Below are positions 35,574 to 44,096 of a stretch of DNA of 64,000 nucleotides, one piece after another. Origin of the DNA: Promethearchaeota archaeon (GTDB lineage: Archaea; Asgardarchaeota; Lokiarchaeia; Sigynarchaeales; SOKP01); assembly GCA_016839845.1 (NCBI GenBank), contig JAEOTL010000062.1:1-64000 (forward strand). The letters are read 5' to 3'. Within the stretch, counting starts at the first letter, position 1. Each line of letters opens with the position of its first letter. The translations under genes and the position numbers were made by a program. The notes below the pieces were generated by a model that saw only the letters and a program-made list of their open reading frames with translations, had not been told where the DNA came from and made no database searches.

Positions 35574-35942
35574 ATGGTAAAATCTATAATAATAATTTGT
35601 GAAGACTCTCCTTTCGGGAAAAATTCAGCTGTAGAAACGTTACGCATGGCTACAGGATTATTAGCAGTAGGAGATATTGATGACTGTAAAGTAGTATTCA
35701 TGAAGGATGCTGTTTACTTTTTAAACAAGAATTTAGATCCTGATGCTATAAAGGTTGATCCATTTGCTAATATAATGAGATTAATTGAGCTTTCTGATTT
35801 AGAAATATACATTCATGATGAAGCTCTTATGGATGCCGGAATGGATGTTACTGATTTAATACCTGGATATAATATAAAGGTTGTAAAAATTAAGAAAATT
35901 TCAGAATTAATAGCACAGGCGGAAATGAGTTTTAAATATTGA
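35574..35942 (+). CDS. DsrF/TusC-like sulfur relay protein
   Basis: This is the second subunit of the DsrEFH/TusDCB-type complex, with S-I-I-I-I-C-E-D-S-P-F-G near the N-terminus and K-V-V-F-M-K-D-A-V-Y, matching the DsrF/TusC pattern. The length (122 residues) is normal. The subunit has no conserved active Cys in the family and is thought to be structural. It is flanked tightly by DsrE-like (6 bases) and DsrH-like (3 bases) genes. Confidence 0.82.
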   Translation: MVKSIIIICEDSPFGKNSAVETLRMATGLLAVGDIDDCKVVFMKDAVYFLNKNLDPDAIKVDPFANIMRLIELSDLEIYIHDEALMDAGMDVTDLIPGYNIKVVKIKKISELIAQAEMSFKY

Positions 35943-35945
35943 AAT

Positions 35946-36299
35946 ATGGTGAAGAAAATGGCAGAAAAAGATTCAATTGCATATTTATATGGATTTAGCA
36001 CGATGTTGGAGTCGAAACTTATTAACTTTATAAAAATAATAGAGCAGCAGTTAGAGCAAAAACATCAAATCAGTATCGTTTTTATCCATGATGGGGTTAT
36101 AGGCACATCTAAGAAGCACAAGATTACATCCTCAATGAAAAAGTTATTAAATTTACCCCTAACACCCTATTCACTTCTTCCCGATCTAAAAGCCCGAGGG
36201 ATTAATGTTACAAACCTCCAAAATAACATTAAAGGGATTGAATATGAAGATCTAGTTGACATACTAGTTGATATACCAAAAATAGTATCATGGATGTAA
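35946..36299 (+). CDS. DsrH/TusB-like sulfur relay protein
   Basis: This is the third subunit, 117 residues. It has an I-S-I-V-F-I-H-D-G-V-I strand-loop, characteristic of DsrH/TusB, and the later PDLKARGI and YEDLVDIL segments. The family's conserved Cys near the D-G-V loop is absent: no Cys occurs in the protein. DsrE C79 would then be the only obvious sulfur-carrying thiol. ATG 35946 or the internal ATG at 35958 may start it. The assignment relies partly on operon order. Confidence 0.68.
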   Translation: MVKKMAEKDSIAYLYGFSTMLESKLINFIKIIEQQLEQKHQISIVFIHDGVIGTSKKHKITSSMKKLLNLPLTPYSLLPDLKARGINVTNLQNNIKGIEYEDLVDILVDIPKIVSWM

Positions 36300-36347
36300 A
36301 TTGACTTGTTTCTATAAAAAAGAAAAAAAGAGAGATAGTAATATTTT

Positions 36348-38327
36348 TTATTTTAAACTTCGGGCAAATTTTTGAGCATCTGCCATGGCTTCTTTTATAT
36401 CTCGTGGGCTTTTACAATCTCCAATTAGTACGATTTCAGGAGCAGTTCCTTCAAACTTCTCCTGTAGAGTCTTGCCATTAGCAATCCGAGAGCCACAATA
36501 AACTAATGTGTCTGCTTCAATAAATTGTTCTTCTTGGTTTTCATCCAGAAACTTAACCCCTTCCTTCGTTACATCTATCAATTTTGCTTTAGTATAAACA
36601 GGGATCTTGTTATTTCTTAAATATCGAAGTAAATACATATATCTTCCGCCATTTCCCATGAGCAATTGTCCTACAATAGCATTTGATCCCATAAGTGCTT
36701 TCACGTTATATTCTTGTTCGCCCAAAGTTGTAACTGTTTCTAAACCTCCTTTCCAGAATGCATTTAGCCCCCAAATAACCACATTTTTACCCATTGGTTT
36801 CGACTTCAGAATCGCTTCATCTTGAGTTATCACATTTGAATGATCTTTATATTTTACGGGAATTGTAGCCTTTGAACCCGCAGCAAGAACTAGAATATCC
36901 GGATTTAATGCCTCTAGTTCATCTCTTGTTAAATCTCTATTTAGGCGTACGGGGATATTTAATTTCTTTAATTGAGTTTCTAGCCACTCTGCTATTAAAA
37001 TAAAACGTTCCTTCTTATATTCTGCAGCGAGAAGTGGCATTAAACCCCCAAGTTTCTCCGATTTTTCATAGAGTTCTACTTCATGGCCTCGAAGTTTTAA
37101 AACCCTAGCAGCTTCCATTCCAGCAATACCTGCACCTAATACAACTATCTTTTTCAATTCTGCTGAAGGTGTAAGCTCTTGATAATCCAAACCACTATAA
37201 TTATCATAAACACAAGTGCCGCAACTTTGTAAACATCCAATACACCGTTTAATATCATCAATTTGACCATTAAAATATTTATTTGGGGTATCAGGATCAC
37301 AAATTAATTGTCTTCCCATATTAATGATATCTGCTTTTTCCTGCTCGATAAATTCAGCTGCCATTCGTGGATCATTAATATTGCCAACACCGAAAACAGG
37401 GACATTAACGTTTTTTTTAATGGCTTCGGGTAAATGGATATAACATCCATATTTACAATAAAGAGGAATTGTTATACCAAAAGGACTTCTGAGAATAATC
37501 CCTTGAGATACATCTATAGCATCGACTCCCGCTTTTTCAAGTTGCTTTGCGATTTCTATTGAATCCTCAATTCTATTTCCATCATGTACTAATTCATCAG
37601 CTGAAATGCGCACCATAATGGGGGGTATATCGCCTATAGCCTCCCTCATTTTAGCCACAGTTTCTCTTATAAATTGGCATCTCTTTTCAATTGTACCGCC
37701 ATACTTGTCAGTTCTTTTGTTAAAATATGGGGATAAAAATGAGCACGGTAATGTTCCATGAGCAGAATGAACCATTACATAATCAAATCCTGCTTGGATT
37801 ACTCTTTTTGCTCCTGTGGCATATAGATCTTGAATATCACTTATTTCATTAACTGTTAATTCTCGTATTTTAAGGTTTTTACTTCTTACAGTATCAGACC
37901 AAGTTGGTGACATTAACTCATACGCGGAGGTTGCATGTACTAAATCAATACTTGATGGACCGATATTTGCTGGAGGAAACATACCATACATTGCACCAAA
38001 AGTATAACCAATCATGCCCATTTTATTAATTTGCATCCCAATCTTTGTTCCATATTTATGAATAATATCCGTCAACTTCTTGTAAGCAAGAATATTTTCA
38101 TCGTTCCCAATATTCGCACCCATCCCTCCTTTAGCCCAGGGGTCAACCTGAGCAGCCTCATATGTCATTATACCTACTCCTCCACGAGCTTTTACCTCAT
38201 ATCCATTAATTGATCTCTGAGTAGGACGACCTTCAGCATCAGAAGAATTTGTTAAACATGGCGGATAACCAAACCTGTTTTTTACTTCCATATCCCTTAT
38301 AGTAATAGGATCTGATATTTTTGGCAT
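36348..38327 (-). CDS. OYE/2,4-dienoyl-CoA-reductase-like flavoprotein, copy 1
   Basis: Layout: an old-yellow-enzyme FMN barrel (1-340), a [4Fe-4S] site, then an FAD/NAD(P)-binding half starting VVLGAGIAGMEAARV. H187-S-A-H190-G-T192-L aligns with the OYE active-site segment, but the proton-donating Tyr of that motif is Thr. The cluster motif is C-I-G-C-L-Q-S-C-G-T-C, with the last Cys only two residues after the third, against about eleven in FadH or TMADH. At 659 residues the length is normal. Reductive chemistry on an unsaturated acid or CoA ester is possible. It diverges from copies 2 and 3. Confidence 0.87.
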   Translation of the reverse strand: MPKISDPITIRDMEVKNRFGYPPCLTNSSDAEGRPTQRSINGYEVKARGGVGIMTYEAAQVDPWAKGGMGANIGNDENILAYKKLTDIIHKYGTKIGMQINKMGMIGYTFGAMYGMFPPANIGPSSIDLVHATSAYELMSPTWSDTVRSKNLKIRELTVNEISDIQDLYATGAKRVIQAGFDYVMVHSAHGTLPCSFLSPYFNKRTDKYGGTIEKRCQFIRETVAKMREAIGDIPPIMVRISADELVHDGNRIEDSIEIAKQLEKAGVDAIDVSQGIILRSPFGITIPLYCKYGCYIHLPEAIKKNVNVPVFGVGNINDPRMAAEFIEQEKADIINMGRQLICDPDTPNKYFNGQIDDIKRCIGCLQSCGTCVYDNYSGLDYQELTPSAELKKIVVLGAGIAGMEAARVLKLRGHEVELYEKSEKLGGLMPLLAAEYKKERFILIAEWLETQLKKLNIPVRLNRDLTRDELEALNPDILVLAAGSKATIPVKYKDHSNVITQDEAILKSKPMGKNVVIWGLNAFWKGGLETVTTLGEQEYNVKALMGSNAIVGQLLMGNGGRYMYLLRYLRNNKIPVYTKAKLIDVTKEGVKFLDENQEEQFIEADTLVYCGSRIANGKTLQEKFEGTAPEIVLIGDCKSPRDIKEAMADAQKFARSLK

Positions 38328-38417
38328 CTTATATTACACTTTTCTCAAATTTATAATAATTTTTTAATAAAGATTAGAAAAATTACGTCTAAAAAAAAGT
38401 TATTATTTTCTAGGCAA

Positions 38418-38489
38418 AAGTTTAAGCGAAGTTATTGACAGAGCTGAATCGATCGACAAAAAAATTTAAGTTAAATCATGTAGATAAAA
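38418..38489 (+). promoter_or_regulatory. Conserved leader/operator before OYE copy 2
   Basis: About 70 bases are nearly identical to 40681-40751 upstream of copy 3. The block includes the 8-base palindrome TCGATCGA (38449-38456) within GAGCTGAATCGATCGACAA and ends shortly before the AT-rich promoter. Conservation of non-coding sequence between paralogs suggests a shared operator. Confidence 0.5.
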
Positions 38490-38525
38490 TATTTAATTAT
38501 AAAATTTTGAAAAAGTGAGAAAACT

Positions 38526-40502
38526 ATGCCAAGAGTAACTGATCCATTAAAAATTAGAAATATGGAAATAAAAAATAGAATTGGATTTCCTCCTATGATG
38601 TCTGGTTCGATCTCAAATGGTATCCCTGGAGATAATTTCTATCATGTTTATGAACCAATAGCAAAGGGAGGTGTTGGATTTATTACGGTAGAAGCGAGTT
38701 CAACAGATCCAATGAATAATCCAATTCAGCCCTGTCTAGGGTTAGATGCGAATATTCCCGAGTTTAAAAAATTTACCGATAGAATTCATGAATATGGTGC
38801 CAAGATAGGTATTCAATTTGCACATGGAGGGATTCTTTCCCTAATGATGATTGCCATAATGAAATTCCCTATGCCTGTTTGGGCACCCTCTAAAGTAGAC
38901 CCTGTAGTTGCAAGTTCTGCTTATGAACTCACAAACCCTAATTGGCGGGAAGATCTAATGAAAACGGGATTTAAAGAAATTCATGAAATGACTGTGGAAG
39001 AGATGGATGGAGTTGGAAATAGATTTGCAGATGCCGCTAAAAGAGCTATTGACGCAGGATTTGATTACGTAATGATCCATTCTGCACACGGAACGTTATA
39101 TCACGATTTCTTATCCCCTTATTACAATCAAAGAACAGATGAATACGGTGGTTCATGGGAAAATAAAACACGATTTATTAGAGAAACCGTTGAAAAAATG
39201 AGAGATAAAATTGGAGATAATCCTATTTTCGTTCGGATCTCTGCTGAAGAACTTCTGGAAGATGGGCTAAAATTAAAAGATCAACAAGAAGTAGCTAAAA
39301 TCTTAGAAAAAATCGGTGTTGACTGTATTGACGTCAGCCAAGGAATACAAGTAAGGAAACCTGAAGGGATAAATATTCCAACATATATTCCACCCGGTGG
39401 TTTTATTCATCACGCAGCGGGAATTAAAAAAGTTGTGAATATTCCTGTAATTGGAGTTGGAAATATTATTCACCCGAAAATGGCTGATGAATTCATACAA
39501 CAAGGAAAGGCTGATTTAATTAATATGGGTCGACAATTAATATGTGATCCTGAAACTCCCAATAAATATTTTGATGGTCAAACTGATGATATTAAACATT
39601 GTATCGGGTGTCTAATTGGATGTGGTCGTGTGTGCGTTTTGAATCCCTATAAAAGACATAATTATAAAGAGTTTATTCCAACTGAAGTACCTAAAAAAAT
39701 TGTTGTATTGGGGGGTGGAATTGCTGGAATGGAACTTGCACGGGTGGCAAAACTTCGAGGTCATGATGTTGAGATATATGAAAAATCAGATAGAGTAGGC
39801 GGTTTGATGCATATATTAGCAGCAGAATATAAAAAAGAACAATTTATGAATATTGTGAATTACCAGAAAATTCAACTAAAGAAGCTAGACGTTCCCATTC
39901 ATTTTAATAGAGAATTAACAACTAATGAAATTAAGGAACTGGATTGCGATGTTTTAGCATTTGCTGTAGGAACTGAAGCTGTGCTTCCTGTTAAATACAA
40001 AGATCACCCAAATGTTATAACTCAGGACGAAGCGATTTTAAAAACAAAACCAATAGGAAAAAATGTAGTCATATGGGGATTGGACACATATTGGAGAGGA
40101 GGCGCAGAAACAGCAATTACACTAAGAGAACAAGGTTATAACATTAAAGCTATTGCTGGAACAGAAAAAGGATTGGCCGGAACAATTACCGGACCAGGGC
40201 TTACAGGCAGGGTTACTTGGATTCATCAGTATTTTAGAGATAATAAAATACCACAATTTAAAGAAGCAAAACTCCTTGATGTTACTGATAAAACAGTTAT
40301 AATACAAGACTCTGAGGGCAAAGAACATGAAATTGAAGCTGATACTCTCGTACATATAGGAGGTCGGACTACGCCTAAGAAATCTCTAGAAAAAGAATTT
40401 GAAGATTTAGGATTTAAAATAGAGTTTGTTGGGGATTGTAAGAGCCCAAGAGATATTCAAGCGGCAATATATGATGCCCAAACTCTCGCACGTGCTATTT
40501 AA
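38526..40502 (+). CDS. OYE/2,4-dienoyl-CoA-reductase-like flavoprotein, copy 2
   Basis: Same three-part layout as copy 1: FMN barrel, [4Fe-4S] site, and an FAD/NAD half starting VVLGGGIAGMELARV. The active-site stretch is I-H-S-A-H-G-T-L, again with Thr in place of Tyr. The cluster motif is C-I-G-C-L-I-G-C-G-R-V-C-V-L-N-P, C-x2-C-x3-C-x3-C. Copy 3 is almost identical over residues about 175-275 and in much of the C-terminal half, but differs more in the first 175 residues. Physiological electrons would come from NAD(P)H through FAD and the cluster to FMN. Confidence 0.88.
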   Translation: MPRVTDPLKIRNMEIKNRIGFPPMMSGSISNGIPGDNFYHVYEPIAKGGVGFITVEASSTDPMNNPIQPCLGLDANIPEFKKFTDRIHEYGAKIGIQFAHGGILSLMMIAIMKFPMPVWAPSKVDPVVASSAYELTNPNWREDLMKTGFKEIHEMTVEEMDGVGNRFADAAKRAIDAGFDYVMIHSAHGTLYHDFLSPYYNQRTDEYGGSWENKTRFIRETVEKMRDKIGDNPIFVRISAEELLEDGLKLKDQQEVAKILEKIGVDCIDVSQGIQVRKPEGINIPTYIPPGGFIHHAAGIKKVVNIPVIGVGNIIHPKMADEFIQQGKADLINMGRQLICDPETPNKYFDGQTDDIKHCIGCLIGCGRVCVLNPYKRHNYKEFIPTEVPKKIVVLGGGIAGMELARVAKLRGHDVEIYEKSDRVGGLMHILAAEYKKEQFMNIVNYQKIQLKKLDVPIHFNRELTTNEIKELDCDVLAFAVGTEAVLPVKYKDHPNVITQDEAILKTKPIGKNVVIWGLDTYWRGGAETAITLREQGYNIKAIAGTEKGLAGTITGPGLTGRVTWIHQYFRDNKIPQFKEAKLLDVTDKTVIIQDSEGKEHEIEADTLVHIGGRTTPKKSLEKEFEDLGFKIEFVGDCKSPRDIQAAIYDAQTLARAI

Positions 40503-40680
40503 TTCTTTCAATATTTATTTGTGATAAAATTTTTTTAATTTTATTTTTATATACTTTTTTTTTATTATCGGTATTATCAATCAAGCAATCTCATTTAACA
40601 TGCTTTTAAACTGTATTCAGAAAAAAGTAAAATATGAGAAATTAACTCTAAAAAAAGTTATTATTTTATTTTCTATAAAG

Positions 40681-40751
40681 AAGTTTAAGCAAAACCATTG
40701 ATAGAGCTGAATCGATCGACAATAAAATTTAAGTTAAATCAAGTAGATAAA
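40681..40751 (+). promoter_or_regulatory. Conserved leader/operator before OYE copy 3
   Basis: This block matches 38418-38489 with only a handful of substitutions and keeps the TCGATCGA palindrome (40712-40719). It lies 37 bases before the ATG, next to an AT-rich promoter-like stretch. Confidence 0.5.
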
Positions 40752-40787
40752 CTATTTAAAATAAATTTTTGAAAAAGTGAGATAAGT

Positions 40788-42764
40788 ATGCCAAGAGTAA
40801 CAGATTCATTAAAAATTAGAAATATGGAAATAAAAAATAGGCTTGGATTTCCTCCTATGATGTCAGGTTCGATTTCAAATGGTATTCCCGGCAAAAACTT
40901 CTACAATGTTTATGAACCAATAGCAAAAGGAGGTGTTGGGTTAATTACAGTAGAAGCATCTTCACCAGAGCCAATGAATGGGCCAATATCACCATGTATT
41001 GGATTGGACGAAAATATTCCTGCGTTTAAAAAATTCACTGATAAAATTCATGAATATGGAACCAAGATCGGTATCCAAATTGCTAACGGAGGTATTCTTA
41101 CGCTTATGTTTATTGCTATAATGAAAATGAATATGCCCGTAATGGCACCCTCTAGTGTGGATCCTGTAATAGCTAGTTCTTCTTATGAACTGATTAATCC
41201 TAATTGGCGCGAAGACTTAGCAAAAACAGGATTTAAAGAAATTCATGCAATGACAAAACAAGAAATTATAGCTGTTGAGGATAGATTTGCTGCTGCTGCT
41301 AAAAGAGCAATTGATGCGGGTTTTGATTACGTTGAGATCCATTCTGCACATGGAACGTTATATCACGATTTCTTATCACCTTATTACAATCAAAGAACAG
41401 ATGAGTACGGTGGTTCATGGGAAAATAAAACCCGATTTATTAGAGAAACCGTTGAAAAAATGAGAGATAAAATTGGAGATAATCCCATTTTCGTTCGGAT
41501 ATCTGCTGAAGAACTGTTAGAAGATGGGTTAAAATTAAAAGATCAACAAGAAGTGGCTAAAATATTAGAAAAAATCGGTGTTGATTGTATTGATGTCAGC
41601 CAAGGAATACAAGTAAGGAAACCTATAGGGATAAATATTCCAACATATATTCCACCTGGTGGTTTTATTCATCACGCCGAGGGAATTAAAAAAGTTGTGA
41701 ATATTCCTGTAATAGGTGTAGGAAATATCGTTGATCCTGCTATGGCAGATCAATTTATTCAGGAAGGAAAAGCAGATATCATCTATATGGGTCGGCAATT
41801 AATTACTGATCCTGAAACTCCTAATAAATTCTTTAGTGGACGCGCTGATGATATTAAGCATTGTATTGGTTGTCAAGTCGGGTGTGGCGGTGTATGTGTT
41901 CTTAATCCATTTGAAAGACATGCCTATAAAGAACTTATTCCAACTGAGGACCCCAAAAAAATCATTATTTTGGGAGCTGGTATTGCTGGGATGGAATTAG
42001 CACGAGTGGCAAAACTTCGAGGACATGATGTTGAACTCTATGAAAAATCAGATAAAGTTGGCGGATTGATGCATATTTTAGCAGCAGAATACAAAAAAGA
42101 ACAATTTATGAACATTGTGAATTACCAGAAAATTCAACTAAAGAAGCTAGACGTTTCCATTCATTTTAATAGAGAATTAACAGCTAATGAAATAAAGGAA
42201 CTGAATTGCGATGTTTTAGTATTTGCTGTAGGAACTGAAGCAGTACTTCCTGTTAAATATAAAGATCACCCAAATGTGATAACTCAGGATGAAGCAATAT
42301 TAAAAAGTAAACCAATCGGTAAAGATGTGGTAATATGGGGATTGGATACCTATTGGAAGGGAGGGGCAGAAACCGCAATAACTTTAAGAGAGCAAGGTCA
42401 TAATATTAAAGCAATTGCAGGAACGGAAAAAATCTTAGCAGGAATACTTACCCAAGCTAGACTTACTGGTAGGGTTACTTGGATTCATCAGTATTTTAAA
42501 GATAATAAAATACCACAATTTAAAGAAGCTAAACTTATTGATGTTACGAAGAAAGCAGTTATAATCCAAGACTCTGAGGGAAATGAACATGAAATTAAGG
42601 CGGACACACTAGTTCATATTGGAGCTAGAACTACACCAAAGAATACTCTAGAAAAAGAGTTTGAAGATGTAGGATTTAAAGTAGAGTTTGTTGGGGATTG
42701 TAAAACACCACGAGATATTCAAGCAGCAATAAGAGACGCCCAAACTCTCGCACGTGCTATTTAA
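40788..42764 (+). CDS. OYE/2,4-dienoyl-CoA-reductase-like flavoprotein, copy 3
   Basis: This is the tandem duplicate of copy 2, same length (658 residues). The active-site segment is E-I-H-S-A-H-G-T-L, and the cluster motif is C-I-G-C-Q-V-G-C-G-G-V-C-V-L-N-P. The FAD half starts IILGAGIAGMELARV. Copies 2 and 3 differ mainly in the substrate-side half of the barrel (residues 35-175), so they may have distinct substrates under common control. Confidence 0.88.
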   Translation: MPRVTDSLKIRNMEIKNRLGFPPMMSGSISNGIPGKNFYNVYEPIAKGGVGLITVEASSPEPMNGPISPCIGLDENIPAFKKFTDKIHEYGTKIGIQIANGGILTLMFIAIMKMNMPVMAPSSVDPVIASSSYELINPNWREDLAKTGFKEIHAMTKQEIIAVEDRFAAAAKRAIDAGFDYVEIHSAHGTLYHDFLSPYYNQRTDEYGGSWENKTRFIRETVEKMRDKIGDNPIFVRISAEELLEDGLKLKDQQEVAKILEKIGVDCIDVSQGIQVRKPIGINIPTYIPPGGFIHHAEGIKKVVNIPVIGVGNIVDPAMADQFIQEGKADIIYMGRQLITDPETPNKFFSGRADDIKHCIGCQVGCGGVCVLNPFERHAYKELIPTEDPKKIIILGAGIAGMELARVAKLRGHDVELYEKSDKVGGLMHILAAEYKKEQFMNIVNYQKIQLKKLDVSIHFNRELTANEIKELNCDVLVFAVGTEAVLPVKYKDHPNVITQDEAILKSKPIGKDVVIWGLDTYWKGGAETAITLREQGHNIKAIAGTEKILAGILTQARLTGRVTWIHQYFKDNKIPQFKEAKLIDVTKKAVIIQDSEGNEHEIKADTLVHIGARTTPKNTLEKEFEDVGFKVEFVGDCKTPRDIQAAIRDAQTLARAI

Positions 42765-42880
42765 TTCTTTCTAAATTATTTTAAGGTAATTTTTTTTTCT
42801 TATTATTTCTTATTTAGATTATACCTTAAAGAAATTCATTCTTCAAATTAAAAATTAGGAAAAAAAAGTAAAAAAAAGAG

Positions 42881-44086
42881 TTAATCTAATGCTTGATTTA
42901 TTAAATCCGTTAAATCAACCATTTTAATATTAGAATTACTTGCCTTTATTGCATCAGCTAAGTTTCTATAACAGAAAGGACATATGCTTACTAAGTGATC
43001 GGCACCTGTTTCCTCGGCTTCAATTATTCTACTCTTAGCAATCTCGAGAGCTAATTCAGGGAAACCTTTCTTAAGACCTCCACCGGCTCCGCAACACTTC
43101 GCAGCTTGCTTAATGGTTTTCATTTCAGTTAAATTAGCCAATTTTTTCAAGATTTCTCTTGGTTCTTCATAAAGGCCCATATGTCGTCCTGTATGGCATG
43201 GATCATGGTAAGTGGTATTAAGTCCTAAATTTTTTAGTTGTATATTGTTCTCTTTAATATATTTATTCAAGAATTCAATAGTATGAAGTACCTCAATTCC
43301 TAAATCTTCCATGTGGTCGGCGTAGTCCTTTTTTAAAGTTCGATAGCAACCCGCACAACTTGTTACTATGGTTTTAACACCACTTTTCTTAAAGAGTTCA
43401 TAGTTTTTTGTAGCAACTGTATTGAATGCTTTGCGGTCTCCTGTCCTCATTGCTACACTTCCACAGCAAACTTCATGTTCACCAAATACAGAAAAATCTA
43501 GATTTAATTTCTTAAAAATCTGAGCTGTATTAATAGCAACATTCTCAATATCAGGGGTCAAGGCAGCAGTACATCCAACATAATAAAGAACTTCTGCTTG
43601 TTCCTTATTAGCATCCTTAACTTTAAAATCAAGTTTTTCTAGCCATTTGCTTTTAAGCTTATTATCTCTCTCATAGGGATTTAAGAGTTCAACCATCGCT
43701 TTATTCATTGGCACATGAGCTTCTAAACCGCACCCCGCATCGACTAATTCTGCTCTTAATGCCTCATATAAAGCAACATTATCCATATCATAAGCACATG
43801 CTTCTGAGCATGCATTGCATGTAGGACACTGAAAGATCACTTCTGCCATATCCTTGCTTAATTCCAACTTCCCTTGCCATAATGAGCGAATTATTTGCAT
43901 TTTTCCTCGGGCAAAGAAGGGTTCAAATCCAGAAGTATGATCTCTTGCGACACATACCCCCCATTTTGGTGGATTAGCTGTATAATCGGTTTGCTCTCTG
44001 CAATCACCACAAGCAATACACTGCAAAACATTTGGACCAATTTTTGCCAAATGTTTAAATTTTTCTTTTGGTTCAAATTCTGTCAT
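42881..44086 (-). CDS. Fe-S oxidoreductase subunit with two CCG domains (GlcF/HdrD-like)
   Basis: The N-terminus holds ferredoxin-type Cys motifs, C23-x2-C26-x2-C29 with a later C, and C-P-T-C-N-A-C-S-E-A-C. Two CCG domains follow, marked CCGSVAMRTG plus CAGCYR, and CCGAGGG plus CPFCYR. This is the architecture of GlcF, LldE and HdrD-type electron-transfer subunits. It lies 10 bases downstream of the FAD oxidase at 44097-45632, in one operon, matching GlcD-GlcF pairs. Only one such Fe-S subunit serves the four FAD oxidases in the window. Confidence 0.9.
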   Translation of the reverse strand: MTEFEPKEKFKHLAKIGPNVLQCIACGDCREQTDYTANPPKWGVCVARDHTSGFEPFFARGKMQIIRSLWQGKLELSKDMAEVIFQCPTCNACSEACAYDMDNVALYEALRAELVDAGCGLEAHVPMNKAMVELLNPYERDNKLKSKWLEKLDFKVKDANKEQAEVLYYVGCTAALTPDIENVAINTAQIFKKLNLDFSVFGEHEVCCGSVAMRTGDRKAFNTVATKNYELFKKSGVKTIVTSCAGCYRTLKKDYADHMEDLGIEVLHTIEFLNKYIKENNIQLKNLGLNTTYHDPCHTGRHMGLYEEPREILKKLANLTEMKTIKQAAKCCGAGGGLKKGFPELALEIAKSRIIEAEETGADHLVSICPFCYRNLADAIKASNSNIKMVDLTDLINQALD

Positions 44087-44096
44087 TTTTTTTCAC

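Noticed and set aside
40503..40680. Spacer between OYE copies 2 and 3 as a possible small gene
   Set aside because: Frames are short and stop-rich. Only the promoter-proximal 70 bases are conserved.
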